Shown piece by piece: positions 38,262 through 45,957 of a DNA stretch of 46,092 nt. The notes beneath the pieces were generated by a model. That model saw only the letters and a list, made by a program, of their open reading frames with translations. It was not told where the DNA came from and did not search any database. The position numbers and the translations under genes were made by a program. The stretch covers positions 1 through 46,092 of the IMG/VR virus record IMGVR_UViG_3300037153_000150. One strand, given 5' to 3'. The first letter of the stretch is position 1. Each line of letters starts with the position of its first letter. This DNA comes from a virus.

Positions 38262-38289
38262 GCGCGCCCCGGCCCCCTCCGGGGCGCGC
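38262..38289. terminator. 11-bp hairpin between head and connector genes
   Basis: GCGCGCCCCGG and CCGGGGCGCGC form a perfect stem with a CCCCCT loop in the short gap between the 125-aa gene and the connector gene. It may reduce transcription past the capsid genes. Confidence 0.65.
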
Positions 38290-38294
38290 GGCCG

Positions 38295-38672
38295 TCAGGC
38301 GGCGATCGTCAGCTGCTGCGGGTCGGTGTCGACGCCGTTTTGCGTGTGCACGTATACGTCGATCACGTCCGGCCCTTGCCAGACCGCCGAGTTGATCCAC
38401 GTGGTCAGCTGGTAGGGCGAGACGTACGTGGTGCGCTCGACGTTGTCGGCCACCACGAGCCGGTCGCCGCGTTCCCACGGCCCGCCGAACGCGCTCAGTG
38501 GCGTGTCGGGCGAGCCGATGGTGAACGTGTCGGGGTAGATGGCCTCCAACGTCGGTTCGGGCGGCGGTTTGACCGCCTCGGTCAGCGTGTAGCGGTCGCC
38601 GTCGAGCGCGGGCGCGCTGTTATCGACGACGATGCGCCCGTCAGTCGTGCCCAGGTCGACGGGGTAGCTCAC
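38295..38672 (-). CDS. Small head protein, 125 aa
   Basis: ATG 38672 overlaps the stop of the Ser-rich gene by four bases. All-beta: SYPVDLGTTDGRIVVDNSAP, EAIYPDTFTIGSPDTPLSAF and VVADNVERTTYVSPYQLTTW. It follows the capsid genes and may be a decoration or head-completion protein. No family recognised. Confidence 0.6.
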   Translation of the reverse strand: MSYPVDLGTTDGRIVVDNSAPALDGDRYTLTEAVKPPPEPTLEAIYPDTFTIGSPDTPLSAFGGPWERGDRLVVADNVERTTYVSPYQLTTWINSAVWQGPDVIDVYVHTQNGVDTDPQQLTIAA

Positions 38673-38962
38673 GACGACGAACTCGACGACGACGACGAGG
38701 ACGTCGACTTGGACGTCGACGACTTGCTGCTCGACGGCTTGCTCGACGACGTCGACGACGACGACTTGCCGTAGTCGGGGTCGCGCGACGCGGCGAGCCG
38801 ATCGGCGCGCAGCTGGTCGTGCACCTCGCGCTCACGCTGCGCCGTCTCGGGACCCTGTCCCTGCAGCGTGAACGCGTCGTTCTCGATCGCACTCGGCGGA
38901 CCCATGCGGCCCGTCTCGTACGCCTCGGCGTGCATGCTCTCGCCTCGGTCCTTGTCGGCCAT
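38669..38962 (-). CDS. 97-aa protein with Ser/Lys/Thr homopolymer tail
   Basis: ATG 38962, directly after the capsid gene. The first 65 residues are charged and helical (ETAQREREVHDQLRADRLAA). The last 30 are almost only Ser, with Lys and Thr, encoded by TCG/AGC repeats. Such tails occur in head or decoration proteins of some actinophages. Function unknown. Confidence 0.65.
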   Translation of the reverse strand: MADKDRGESMHAEAYETGRMGPPSAIENDAFTLQGQGPETAQREREVHDQLRADRLAASRDPDYGKSSSSTSSSKPSSSKSSTSKSTSSSSSSSSSS

Positions 38963-38973
38963 GTCGTCGCCTC

Positions 38974-39912
38974 CTACGGCGTCGCGTTCTGCATCACGGC
39001 CCACGGGTAGCGGGTCGCGTCGTTGGTGTTCTCCCAGGTCATGGCGTTGGCCACCTGGAAGCCGTAGCGCGCGACGACGCGTAGCGCGACCATGTCCTGC
39101 TGCGGCAGGTTGTAGATCACGAGGCCCGTGTCGTCGGTGATCACGGCCTGGTCGAGCACCTTGTACGTCAGGTCCTGACGGATGCCGAGAATGCCCTGGC
39201 TGAAGTCGCCCGCGATGCCTTCGGCGGTTGCCGGGGCGGGCCACAGCCCGGTCATGGCGTACCGGATCGGCACGCCATAGATCGTGCCGCCCGACACCTC
39301 GGACAGCAGCACGCCGTTGGCGTCGCGCGCGTTGCGCAGCAGCCCCTTGTAGATGCCGGTAGTCACGAACCCGTCGACGACGAACCCGTCGGCCTCCACG
39401 ACGCTGAACAGGCCCGACACGTCGGCGCTGATGCCGCCCGCCGCCGCGTTGTTGGTGCCGCGCTCGTACAGATTGCCCGCCGCGATGGCAGCGGGCACGA
39501 TCGCCTGCGGCCACGTCGCGGGCTTGTTGGTGCCCAGAAAGATGGCCGCGTCGAGCGTACGCCCGACCGCTTCGGCGAGTCGCGGCTGCACCTGGCCCCA
39601 CAGGTCAAAGTCGGCGTCGTCGATCACCGCCTCGGGGACGGGCACGATGACGGCGATCTCCTCGGCCTCCAGGTACTTGCCGCCCCACGCCATTTCCGTG
39701 GTCTGCTTGAGGCCGGTGTCGCCGTTGACGAAATACGCCACCGGCAGCGCCGACAGCACCGGCATGCGGCGCGTCTTGGTCGACATGGTCACGCTGGGGA
39801 ACAGCGAGAGCGCCGCGCTCGACTGCACGGCGGCTTGCAGCACCTCGGTGGCGACGTCCTCGGGAATGAAGGCGTCGACGTCGGCGCGGCTGATGATGTT
39901 GTTGTAAGGCAC
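38974..39912 (-). CDS. Major capsid protein (HK97 fold expected)
   Basis: 312 residues from GTG 39912 with a GGAGACACC-type ribosome site. It lacks a long N-terminal delta domain, consistent with the separate scaffold protein encoded before it. The pattern matches HK97-type capsids: VLQAAVQSSAALSLFPSVTM, PVLSALPVAYFVNGDTGLKQ, the E-loop region TEMAWGGKYLEAEEIAVIVP, then AVIDDADFDLWGQVQPRLAE, GRTLDAAIFLGTNKPATWPQ and GIYKGLLRNARDANGVLLSE. It is in the usual place after portal and scaffold. Confidence 0.9.
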   Translation of the reverse strand: MPYNNIISRADVDAFIPEDVATEVLQAAVQSSAALSLFPSVTMSTKTRRMPVLSALPVAYFVNGDTGLKQTTEMAWGGKYLEAEEIAVIVPVPEAVIDDADFDLWGQVQPRLAEAVGRTLDAAIFLGTNKPATWPQAIVPAAIAAGNLYERGTNNAAAGGISADVSGLFSVVEADGFVVDGFVTTGIYKGLLRNARDANGVLLSEVSGGTIYGVPIRYAMTGLWPAPATAEGIAGDFSQGILGIRQDLTYKVLDQAVITDDTGLVIYNLPQQDMVALRVVARYGFQVANAMTWENTNDATRYPWAVMQNATP

Positions 39913-39980
39913 GGTGTCTCCGTGTCAGCGATGGATGAGGTTCGCCATCGCGGCGTCGGGCGCGTCGCACGCCCGAGACG

Positions 39981-40505
39981 TCAGCGACGCACGCGTGAGC
40001 GGATCGCTGCGTTGAAGCCGTCGCGTCCCGTCGCGGGCGCGGGGCGGGCACCGGCACCGAGGTCGGCGGGCGTCGCGCCCGACGTCGCCTCGTTGGCGGC
40101 TTCCTGCTGTACCTCCTTGGCGAACGCCTTGGCGTCCGCCGCCAACTCGTCGGCCGTCGTGCCGTCGAGCCGCTTCCACTGCTTCGGGATGCCCGCCTCG
40201 ATCGCGGCCTGCATCTTCAGCACCTGAAGCTCAAGCGTCCCCACCCGCCCCGTGGCCTCGTCACGGGCAGCGGTGAGCTTCTCAAGCTCCGACTTCTCCG
40301 CGTCCTCACGGGCGCGGGCCTGCTCGGCGAGCGTGTCGCGCTCGCCCTTGATCGTGCGCAACTCGCGCCGCAACGCGGCGAGCGTCGCCTTGCCGCCCTC
40401 GCCCAACTCGTCGTCGGTGGGGGCGGGCACTGCATCAGCAACCCCAGCAGGCGGCGTCGCGCCACCTTCGGGCGTCGCGCCCGACGTGGGGGTGGGGTCA
40501 GCCAT
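39981..40505 (-). CDS. Scaffolding protein
   Basis: 174 residues from ATG 40505. Disordered Pro/Gly-rich N-terminus, a central coiled coil from about residue 33 (ALRRELRTIKGERDTLAEQA, EDAEKSELEKLTAARDEA) and a short basic C-terminus (FNAAIRSRVRR) that should bind capsid subunits. This is the classic scaffold layout of tailed phages with no delta domain. It precedes the capsid gene. Confidence 0.83.
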   Translation of the reverse strand: MADPTPTSGATPEGGATPPAGVADAVPAPTDDELGEGGKATLAALRRELRTIKGERDTLAEQARAREDAEKSELEKLTAARDEATGRVGTLELQVLKMQAAIEAGIPKQWKRLDGTTADELAADAKAFAKEVQQEAANEATSGATPADLGAGARPAPATGRDGFNAAIRSRVRR

Positions 40506-41889
40506 CGCGGCTCACTCCTTGATCGATGGGTGGTGTCGTGTTCTGGTCAGGGGGCGGCTGTGAGCCGTTTCCCTGCCCCCTCCCGTCACCGGAACGGTCG
40601 GGCAGAGACTTCAGTCGACGCATACGCTCGATCTGCTGTGGCGACTCCCCGTGCATCGCCCACAGCACCTCCAGCGGGTAGCCGATCGTCTGCAGCTTGA
40701 TCAGCGCGTCGACGAGTTCGCCCTCGCTGCGCGACTCCGGGTCCTGCCACAGCGTCTCGGCGTTCGCCGCCGCGCCGCGCACCGTGTCCCCGCGATACAG
40801 GAAGGCGAGGCGCATGCTCTCCTCCCACGTCTCGCCGAACGTGATCTGCTTGCGCTTGGCCTTAGCCACGAGGCCCGTCTCGGTCGCCTTCAGCGACTCG
40901 CCGGACGGGAACGACCCCGACTGGCCGAGCAGGTAGTGCGGCGGCGTGCGCGTCTGCGCCGCCACGTGCTGGATCAGCACCTCCACCTGTTTGACGTACG
41001 CCGCGCCGTCTGACTCGGCCAGCTGCCCGAAGCGCACCTTGTCGTCCTCGGCCACCCACATGCGTGACACGCTGGACAGGAACTGCTCGCGGTCGAGCGG
41101 GCGCCCCGTCTCGGGGTCGGTAGGAATCTCCAGGCCGGTGGCGTAGCGTTGCGGGAAGGCGATGTACTCGCTGTTGACCAGCATGTCGGCCAGCAGCTTG
41201 TTGACCGCGTCTTGCAGCGGGATAACCACGTTGAGGTCGCTGATGCCGTCCGCCAGCATCGTCGGGTTGTTCAGCATCGGCACCATCGGCACGATCCCGA
41301 TGGCGTTCCCGTAGCCCGCGCCGTCGCTCACCCACTCGCGCGACGACTTGCGCCGCACGTACGGGTAGAACCGCTCGGGCGTGTAGAGGATCGAGCGCGC
41401 CGTCTCGCCGTCGTCGTCCTGCCAGCGCTTGAGCCCCGCCAGGCGCTTGCGACGGTCGTCGGGCGCGGTCCACACGATGCACTGCGCGGGCGTCTCGACG
41501 GTGATTCGCGGCGTGTCGGCGTCGTCAACGTTGGGCACCACCAGCACGTAGGCGATCCCGCTGCGCACCGCCTCGGTGTGCGCCAGCGTCGAGTCGGCGT
41601 CGAGATAGTTGGCCTGCCACAGGTCCCACGCCGCGTCGTCGGCCGTCTCGTCGCCCGAGCCGAAGCGGAACCCGATCACCTTCAGGCGTTCGACCGACGC
41701 GTCGACCACCAGTTGGCACCAGTTGTCGGACAGTTCGGCGAACAACGCGCCGAACGTCTCGCGCCACTTGCTGGTGGCGAACGCGATCCGATGCTGCCCC
41801 TGGTAGTAGGCGGCATAGCGTTCGATCGCGGGCAGCCGCTCGTCGAGCTTGTCGGCCAGCGTCTGCGCGACAGCGTTTGGTGCGGCCAT
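40498..41889 (-). CDS. Portal protein (SPP1 gp6-like)
   Basis: 463 residues. Matches the SPP1 gp6 portal class: N-terminal YAAYYQGQHRIAFATSKWRE, the clip/stem region ALFAELSDNWCQLVVDASVE, RLKVIGFRFG, PLQDAVNKLLADMLVNSEYI, then TRTPPHYLLGQSGSFPSGES and LKATETGLVAKAKRKQITFG. It forms the dodecameric DNA gate at one capsid vertex. Its stop overlaps the scaffold start and its ATG touches the terminase stop. Confidence 0.92.
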   Translation of the reverse strand: MAAPNAVAQTLADKLDERLPAIERYAAYYQGQHRIAFATSKWRETFGALFAELSDNWCQLVVDASVERLKVIGFRFGSGDETADDAAWDLWQANYLDADSTLAHTEAVRSGIAYVLVVPNVDDADTPRITVETPAQCIVWTAPDDRRKRLAGLKRWQDDDGETARSILYTPERFYPYVRRKSSREWVSDGAGYGNAIGIVPMVPMLNNPTMLADGISDLNVVIPLQDAVNKLLADMLVNSEYIAFPQRYATGLEIPTDPETGRPLDREQFLSSVSRMWVAEDDKVRFGQLAESDGAAYVKQVEVLIQHVAAQTRTPPHYLLGQSGSFPSGESLKATETGLVAKAKRKQITFGETWEESMRLAFLYRGDTVRGAAANAETLWQDPESRSEGELVDALIKLQTIGYPLEVLWAMHGESPQQIERMRRLKSLPDRSGDGRGQGNGSQPPPDQNTTPPIDQGVSRDG

Positions 41890-43322
41890 CAGAAGCTCAT
41901 CACCCGGTTGCGGCGCTGCACGAGCGCGCCATCCGCGACGGCATCGCAGCGCGCCTCATACGCGAGCACGGCCGCGACGGCGGCGTCGATCTTGGATGCG
42001 TCGCGGTCCTTGGTCAGCCAGTAGCCGCCGCGCACCTCGCGCATGCGAGCGTTGAGCACGTGCTCGCTCAGCACGGCGTCGCCCGTGTGCGTGCACGTCT
42101 GCGACACGACGTCGGTGCGGAACCGCTCGACGGCGTGAATCATGCGCGACGTGTTGGTGGCCCACGGCGTGACGGCGGGCTGCCCGTACTCCATCGCCCA
42201 GCCGTCGAGTTCGGACTGCCACAGTGGCGGGTCGAAGTAGCCGCGCACGACGTCGTAATGCTCGAACGTCCGCGCGATCGCCGCGTCGACTTGCGAGGTG
42301 TGCACCTGCCACGCGCCCGCGTTCTCGCCGTCCGGTGCGCCCCACACGGCCAGCGGCTGCACGAGACCGTCGTGCAGACGCGACGCGACCAGTGCCGTGC
42401 AGTCGCCCGAGCGCGAGCCGTCGAACCCCAAACAGATGCGGTCGCCCGGCATGATGCGTTCCTGACGGCGCGCGGCGGCGTGCCACTGCTCGCCCGTGAT
42501 CCACCACGTCTCGGACGCCATCCACAGCCCGCAGGCGAAGCGCGCCCACTGCCACGACAGCATCGACGGCGAGTCGTGGCGTTGCGCGAGCGCTTCCAGC
42601 GTCTGCCACGACGCGGGGTTGGCCAGCTTGACAGTGTGCAGGTCGTCAACGTTGTCGTCGCGCGTCAGCGCCCACTCGTGCATCACGTAGCCGCCGTCAT
42701 CCGACCGGGCGCGCAGGTAGCGCCCCTCACGCGCGACGTCGACCAGCCGGTAGGCGTGCTGGCGCATGATGCCCAGCGGCGAGGATTCGCTGTCGCCCGC
42801 CGTGCTAATCGTGATCATGCGCCCGTCGCGCGGGCCGAGGCCGTCGCGGAAGATGCCGTACAGGCCCGCGCTCTTGTGCCGGTGCAACTCGTCGACCAGC
42901 GCCAGCGTGGGGATCACGCCATCGGCGGTGTCGACGTCGGCGGCCAGCACGCGAATGCGCCCGGAGTCCTTCAGCGACTGAATCTCGCGGTAGCCGCGCT
43001 TGACCTTGACGCGCGTGTCCAGGCCGGGTGTGCGACGCACGAATCCCGCCGCCTGGTCGTACAGGATCGTCGCCTGGTCGCGTGAGGCGGCGCCGACGAC
43101 ACATTCTGCATCGGGCGTGACGATCAGGTGGTAGAGCGCGAGCGCCGCCAGCAACGTGCTCTTGCCGTTCTTCTTCGGGATCAGGATGAGCGTCTCGACC
43201 GCCCCGCCGAAGTGATCGGCCAGCATGTTGCGCTGGAACGGCTCCAGCGTCATCGGGTCGCCGTTCTCCAGCACGAGCGCGCCGCAGAAACGCGCGAACG
43301 CGCCTAGTTCGTCAACTGCCAT
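41889..43322 (-). CDS. terL: Terminase large subunit
   Basis: 477 residues. ATPase: Walker A-like PKKNGKSTLLAALA near residue 48 and Walker B-like TLALVDELHRHKSAG near residue 125, followed by a GRMITISTAGD coupling segment. Nuclease: CLGFDGSRSGDCTALVAS near residue 290, the DVVRGYFDPPLWQSELDG block and a final DRDASKIDAAVAAVLAYEA with catalytic acids. It packages DNA through the portal. The gene touches both terS and portal genes. Confidence 0.94.
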   Translation of the reverse strand: MAVDELGAFARFCGALVLENGDPMTLEPFQRNMLADHFGGAVETLILIPKKNGKSTLLAALALYHLIVTPDAECVVGAASRDQATILYDQAAGFVRRTPGLDTRVKVKRGYREIQSLKDSGRIRVLAADVDTADGVIPTLALVDELHRHKSAGLYGIFRDGLGPRDGRMITISTAGDSESSPLGIMRQHAYRLVDVAREGRYLRARSDDGGYVMHEWALTRDDNVDDLHTVKLANPASWQTLEALAQRHDSPSMLSWQWARFACGLWMASETWWITGEQWHAAARRQERIMPGDRICLGFDGSRSGDCTALVASRLHDGLVQPLAVWGAPDGENAGAWQVHTSQVDAAIARTFEHYDVVRGYFDPPLWQSELDGWAMEYGQPAVTPWATNTSRMIHAVERFRTDVVSQTCTHTGDAVLSEHVLNARMREVRGGYWLTKDRDASKIDAAVAAVLAYEARCDAVADGALVQRRNRVMSF

Positions 43323-43779
43323 GACCGCGCCTGCGTTCCGCGAGTTCGTCGACCTCGGCGAACGGGTCGCTCGGCTTGCTGGCCTGCGTCACGTCGGCCG
43401 CGCGGTCGCGCTGGCTGATGCGCGCCCATCGTTCGGGGTAGCCGCGTTCCAGCAGCCACGCCGCCGCCTGCCAGCTGCCGTCACTCGCCGCCTTGGCCAC
43501 GATCGCCACGTTGCGCGACTCGGCGCGCGCCTCGGCCTGGTCGACGTCGAGCCGGAACGCGGCGAACGGCGCGTCGGCGTCGTCGCCCGCGCCCTGGTCG
43601 TACCACCAGCGGGCGTGCGTCTCGCGCACGCCGATCGCCTTGCTGGCGGTGGCGAACGTGTTGCCCGCACGCATGATCGCCACGAACTCGGCGTGGCGTT
43701 CGGGCGTGAGCTTGGCGCGGCGTCCGCGACCGCGCGGCGGCGTGCCATCCTGGGCGGGTGGTTCTGCGCTTTCGCTCAT
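43312..43779 (-). CDS. terS: Terminase small subunit
   Basis: 155 residues from ATG 43779. A basic, Arg-rich N-terminus (PPRGRGRRAKLTPERHAEF) is followed by the HTH-like AIMRAGNTFATASKAIGVRE and THARWWYDQG that recognises the packaging site. The central helix (AEARAESRNVAIVAKAASDG) forms the oligomerisation region, and WQAAAWLLERGYPERWARIS is a hallmark of small terminases. Its N-terminal end overlaps the ASCH gene on the other strand by 22 bases. Confidence 0.88.
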   Translation of the reverse strand: MSESAEPPAQDGTPPRGRGRRAKLTPERHAEFVAIMRAGNTFATASKAIGVRETHARWWYDQGAGDDADAPFAAFRLDVDQAEARAESRNVAIVAKAASDGSWQAAAWLLERGYPERWARISQRDRAADVTQASKPSDPFAEVDELAERRRGHGS

Positions 43780-44114
43780 CGTGGATCGAGCCGATTCGCT
43801 CGGGTGACAAGACGCAGACGCTGCGTCGGGCGGTGGGGCGGCTGCGCCCGGGTGACGTCGTCGCGGCGGTCTGCCGCTACGATCGCGAGCCGTTCGCGTC
43901 GCTGGCCGTCGACGTCGTCGAGGCCGTGCTCGTGCGGGACTTGTCCGACGACGACGCCGCCCGCGAGGGCGTCGCCTCGCGCACGCTGCTCGTCGCCTCC
44001 CTGCGTTCGTTGTATCCCCGCACGGATGCACTCGTGCGCGTGCGTTTCCGCGTGGTCGAGACGGGACCGGTGAGCGCGCTCGCCGTCTCGACGTCGAGCG
44101 GCGCGCCCCGGTAG
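43758..44114 (+). CDS. ASCH-domain protein
   Basis: 118 residues from GTG 43758. The ASCH pattern is clear: the N-terminal I-x-x-G-x-KT-Q-T-x-R signature in EPIRSGDKTQTLRRAVG, a GD element (LRPGDVVAAVC), strands FASLAVDVVEAVLVRDLS, and a final LYPRTDALVRVRFRVVE. ASCH folds bind RNA or modified nucleotides and occur in base-modification islands. It is the only rightward gene inside the leftward late operon, overlapping terS by 22 bases and the GNAT C-terminus by 238 bases. Possibly a moron. Confidence 0.75.
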   Translation: MVLRFRSSWIEPIRSGDKTQTLRRAVGRLRPGDVVAAVCRYDREPFASLAVDVVEAVLVRDLSDDDAAREGVASRTLLVASLRSLYPRTDALVRVRFRVVETGPVSALAVSTSSGAPR

Positions 44115-45217
44115 CGGAACACGGCGTTGGGTCGGCGTCCCTGCTTCCACGGCTTGGTCGCGCCCTTGCGCGCCGCCGCCCACGCTTGGCGCGCCTGCAT
44201 GCTGTTCGGCCCGTGCTGGACAGCGAACGTACCGGGGCGGTGTCGCAACTCCCACATGCGGGAACGGTCGAACGAGCGGATCAACGCGGGATGAGCGGGG
44301 TAGGTGTGCACGTCGTAACCAAGCGCCATGTAGGCCGCAGCGACACGATCGACCAGCGCGAAGGCCAGGCCGAGGCCCTGCCAGTCGGGGAGCGTGACCA
44401 GTCGCGAGACGGCTTTGATCGCCCGGTTACGCGGGTGCGGCCGGTGCAGCACGCCGCAGAACGCGGCCGGGGTCGCACCGATCGAGAGGACGTAGCACTG
44501 CGCCGAGTGATTGAGGTCCGACGTCAGATAGTGAAACGGAGCGAACCGCGCCCATGAGGCGTACGGCTCGCGGCTGATCGTGCAGTCGAGCGCTGGCCGG
44601 GGTTGAAGATGCCTCCAGGTGAACTCAAGCGTCGCCGGTTCCAGCGTCCAGTCGGGCTGCAGCCAGTCGACGACGTCGTAGTGGCACGTCGCCACCACCA
44701 ACCGCATCTTGCGCTTGCGCACGTACCTGCTCACGGCGTGCGCGCCGATCTTCGCCACTTGACGGTCGACCACCGACGTGAACTCGTCGAGCACGATCGT
44801 GCGGTCGGGTTGCGCCTCCGCCAGCGCGCGCGCCAGACCGACACGGAACTGCTCGCCCGTGCTCAACACGTCGTGCGGTCGCAGCCACGCCGGAATCGTG
44901 TTGAACCCCACCGCCTGGCAGACGGCGGCAAGATCGTCGACGCGCATGGCGGCCGGGAAGTCATCGACGACGGCCAGCCCGCTCCACTCGTGCTCGATCG
45001 GCTGCCCGAACGCGTGCGTCAGGATCGTCGTCTTGCCCGAGCCGGACGGGCCGACGATCAGGCCGACGTTCCAGTCGCGGTCGTCGAGCGGAAGCTCACC
45101 GCGCCAGCGCAGCGTCTCGCGGTCACGCAGGGGCACGTCGAACGCCGCGCTCAGCTGCTGCGCGCGCACGGTGCGCGACGGCGCGCCGCCCACCTCAATG
45201 TCGAACGTGACGCTCAT
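43877..45217 (-). CDS. ABC-type ATPase fused to a GNAT acyltransferase domain (Mom-like candidate)
   Basis: 446 residues from ATG 45217, overlapping the ParB-like stop as ATGA. The first 200 residues are an ABC ATPase: Walker A VGPSGSGKTTILTHAFG, a signature-like LSTGEQFRVGLARALAEA, Walker B IVLDEFTSVVDR and the H-loop VATCHYDV. The second half is GNAT-like: RFAPFHYLTSDLNHSAQCYV, SIGATPAAFCGVLH, then the acyl-CoA loop RLVTLPDWQGLGLAFALVD and a closing HPALIRSFDRSRMWELR. The last 60 residues are low complexity where the gene crosses the ASCH gene. ABC-GNAT fusions beside ParB-like genes resemble predicted Mom-type DNA modification systems; the target base is not known. Confidence 0.8.
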   Translation of the reverse strand: MSVTFDIEVGGAPSRTVRAQQLSAAFDVPLRDRETLRWRGELPLDDRDWNVGLIVGPSGSGKTTILTHAFGQPIEHEWSGLAVVDDFPAAMRVDDLAAVCQAVGFNTIPAWLRPHDVLSTGEQFRVGLARALAEAQPDRTIVLDEFTSVVDRQVAKIGAHAVSRYVRKRKMRLVVATCHYDVVDWLQPDWTLEPATLEFTWRHLQPRPALDCTISREPYASWARFAPFHYLTSDLNHSAQCYVLSIGATPAAFCGVLHRPHPRNRAIKAVSRLVTLPDWQGLGLAFALVDRVAAAYMALGYDVHTYPAHPALIRSFDRSRMWELRHRPGTFAVQHGPNSMQARQAWAAARKGATKPWKQGRRPNAVFRYRGAPLDVETASALTGPVSTTRKRTRTSASVRGYNERREATSSVREATPSRAASSSDKSRTSTASTTSTASDANGSRS

Positions 45218-45774
45218 CCGCTGATCGCCCGCACGTTCAAGCCCTCGGCTTGCAGACGCTCCAGCCACGTGGCCTGTTCGACCTCGTCCTCGCACTCGAT
45301 CACCAGCCGGTACTCGACGTCGCCCAGCTGCGGGGTGGTGTCGGCGGGGTCGCCGCCCTCCGCGCCGCTCAGCTGGTCGAGCAGCTGCCGCAGATCGTCG
45401 TCGCCGTAGCCGGTGCCGTCGAGGCCCGCCTCGGAGTCCGCGAGGTGCGAGAGCAGCGCGGCCAATTCGTCGTCGTCGTCGGTGGCCAGATCGGACGCGC
45501 GGTTGTCGACCAGCACGATCCGCGCCGCCGTGTCGTCGTCGACGTCGACGAACGTGGCGGCAAGCTCACTCCAGCCGAGTTCGCGCGCCGCCATCATCGT
45601 GTGGTTGCCCGCCAGCACCTGCATCGTGCGCGAGTTCACGACGATGGGGCGGTACTGCCCGTGGCGCTCCAGCGACGCCTTGAGCACGTCGAGACGCCCG
45701 CGACGCGGGTTGCCCGGGTAAACGTGCAGGCCGTCGATGGGAACGACCAGCGCGTTGAGCGTGTCGGGGATCAC
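45214..45774 (-). CDS. ParB/sulfiredoxin-like protein
   Basis: 186 residues from ATG 45774. The N-terminal 110 residues match the ParB/Srx fold: IDGLHVYPGNPRRGRLDVLK, SLERHGQYRPIVVNSRTMQV, AGNHTMMAARELGW and the Asp-rich IVLVDNRASDLATDDDDELA. The G-N-H-T/R nucleotide loop is present. The rest is acidic with a helical C-terminus. ParB-fold proteins in phages are CTP/ATP-binding and often sit beside GNAT-like modification genes; a partition role is less likely because the phage integrates. Confidence 0.85.
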   Translation of the reverse strand: MIPDTLNALVVPIDGLHVYPGNPRRGRLDVLKASLERHGQYRPIVVNSRTMQVLAGNHTMMAARELGWSELAATFVDVDDDTAARIVLVDNRASDLATDDDDELAALLSHLADSEAGLDGTGYGDDDLRQLLDQLSGAEGGDPADTTPQLGDVEYRLVIECEDEVEQATWLERLQAEGLNVRAISG

Positions 45775-45777
45775 GGG

Positions 45778-45957
45778 TCAGTAGAGCGCGGCGTCGATCT
45801 GCGCACGCACGTCGTACACGCGCCAGTCGACCCCGGGCAGTCGCTGCGGGCGGTACGTGCGCCGCAGATTGCGGCGTCGCGCGTGGCGCAGAACGGTCCC
45901 CGTGGGGTCTGGGGGTGTCGCGTGGTGTCCTGCGGTGGCATGATTTGTCCACGGCAC
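45778..45957 (-). CDS. 59-aa basic protein, first gene of the late operon
   Basis: GTG 45957 has AGAGGAG seven bases upstream; a TTG at 45999 lacks a site. The stop is three bases before the ParB-like start. It is His/Arg-rich (HATAGHHATPPDPTG; LRHARRRNLRRTYRPQRL) and ends in VYDVRAQIDAALY. No Cys pairs, so it is not like the Com zinc protein of phage Mu. It may serve the modification operon. Confidence 0.6.
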   Translation of the reverse strand: MPWTNHATAGHHATPPDPTGTVLRHARRRNLRRTYRPQRLPGVDWRVYDVRAQIDAALY

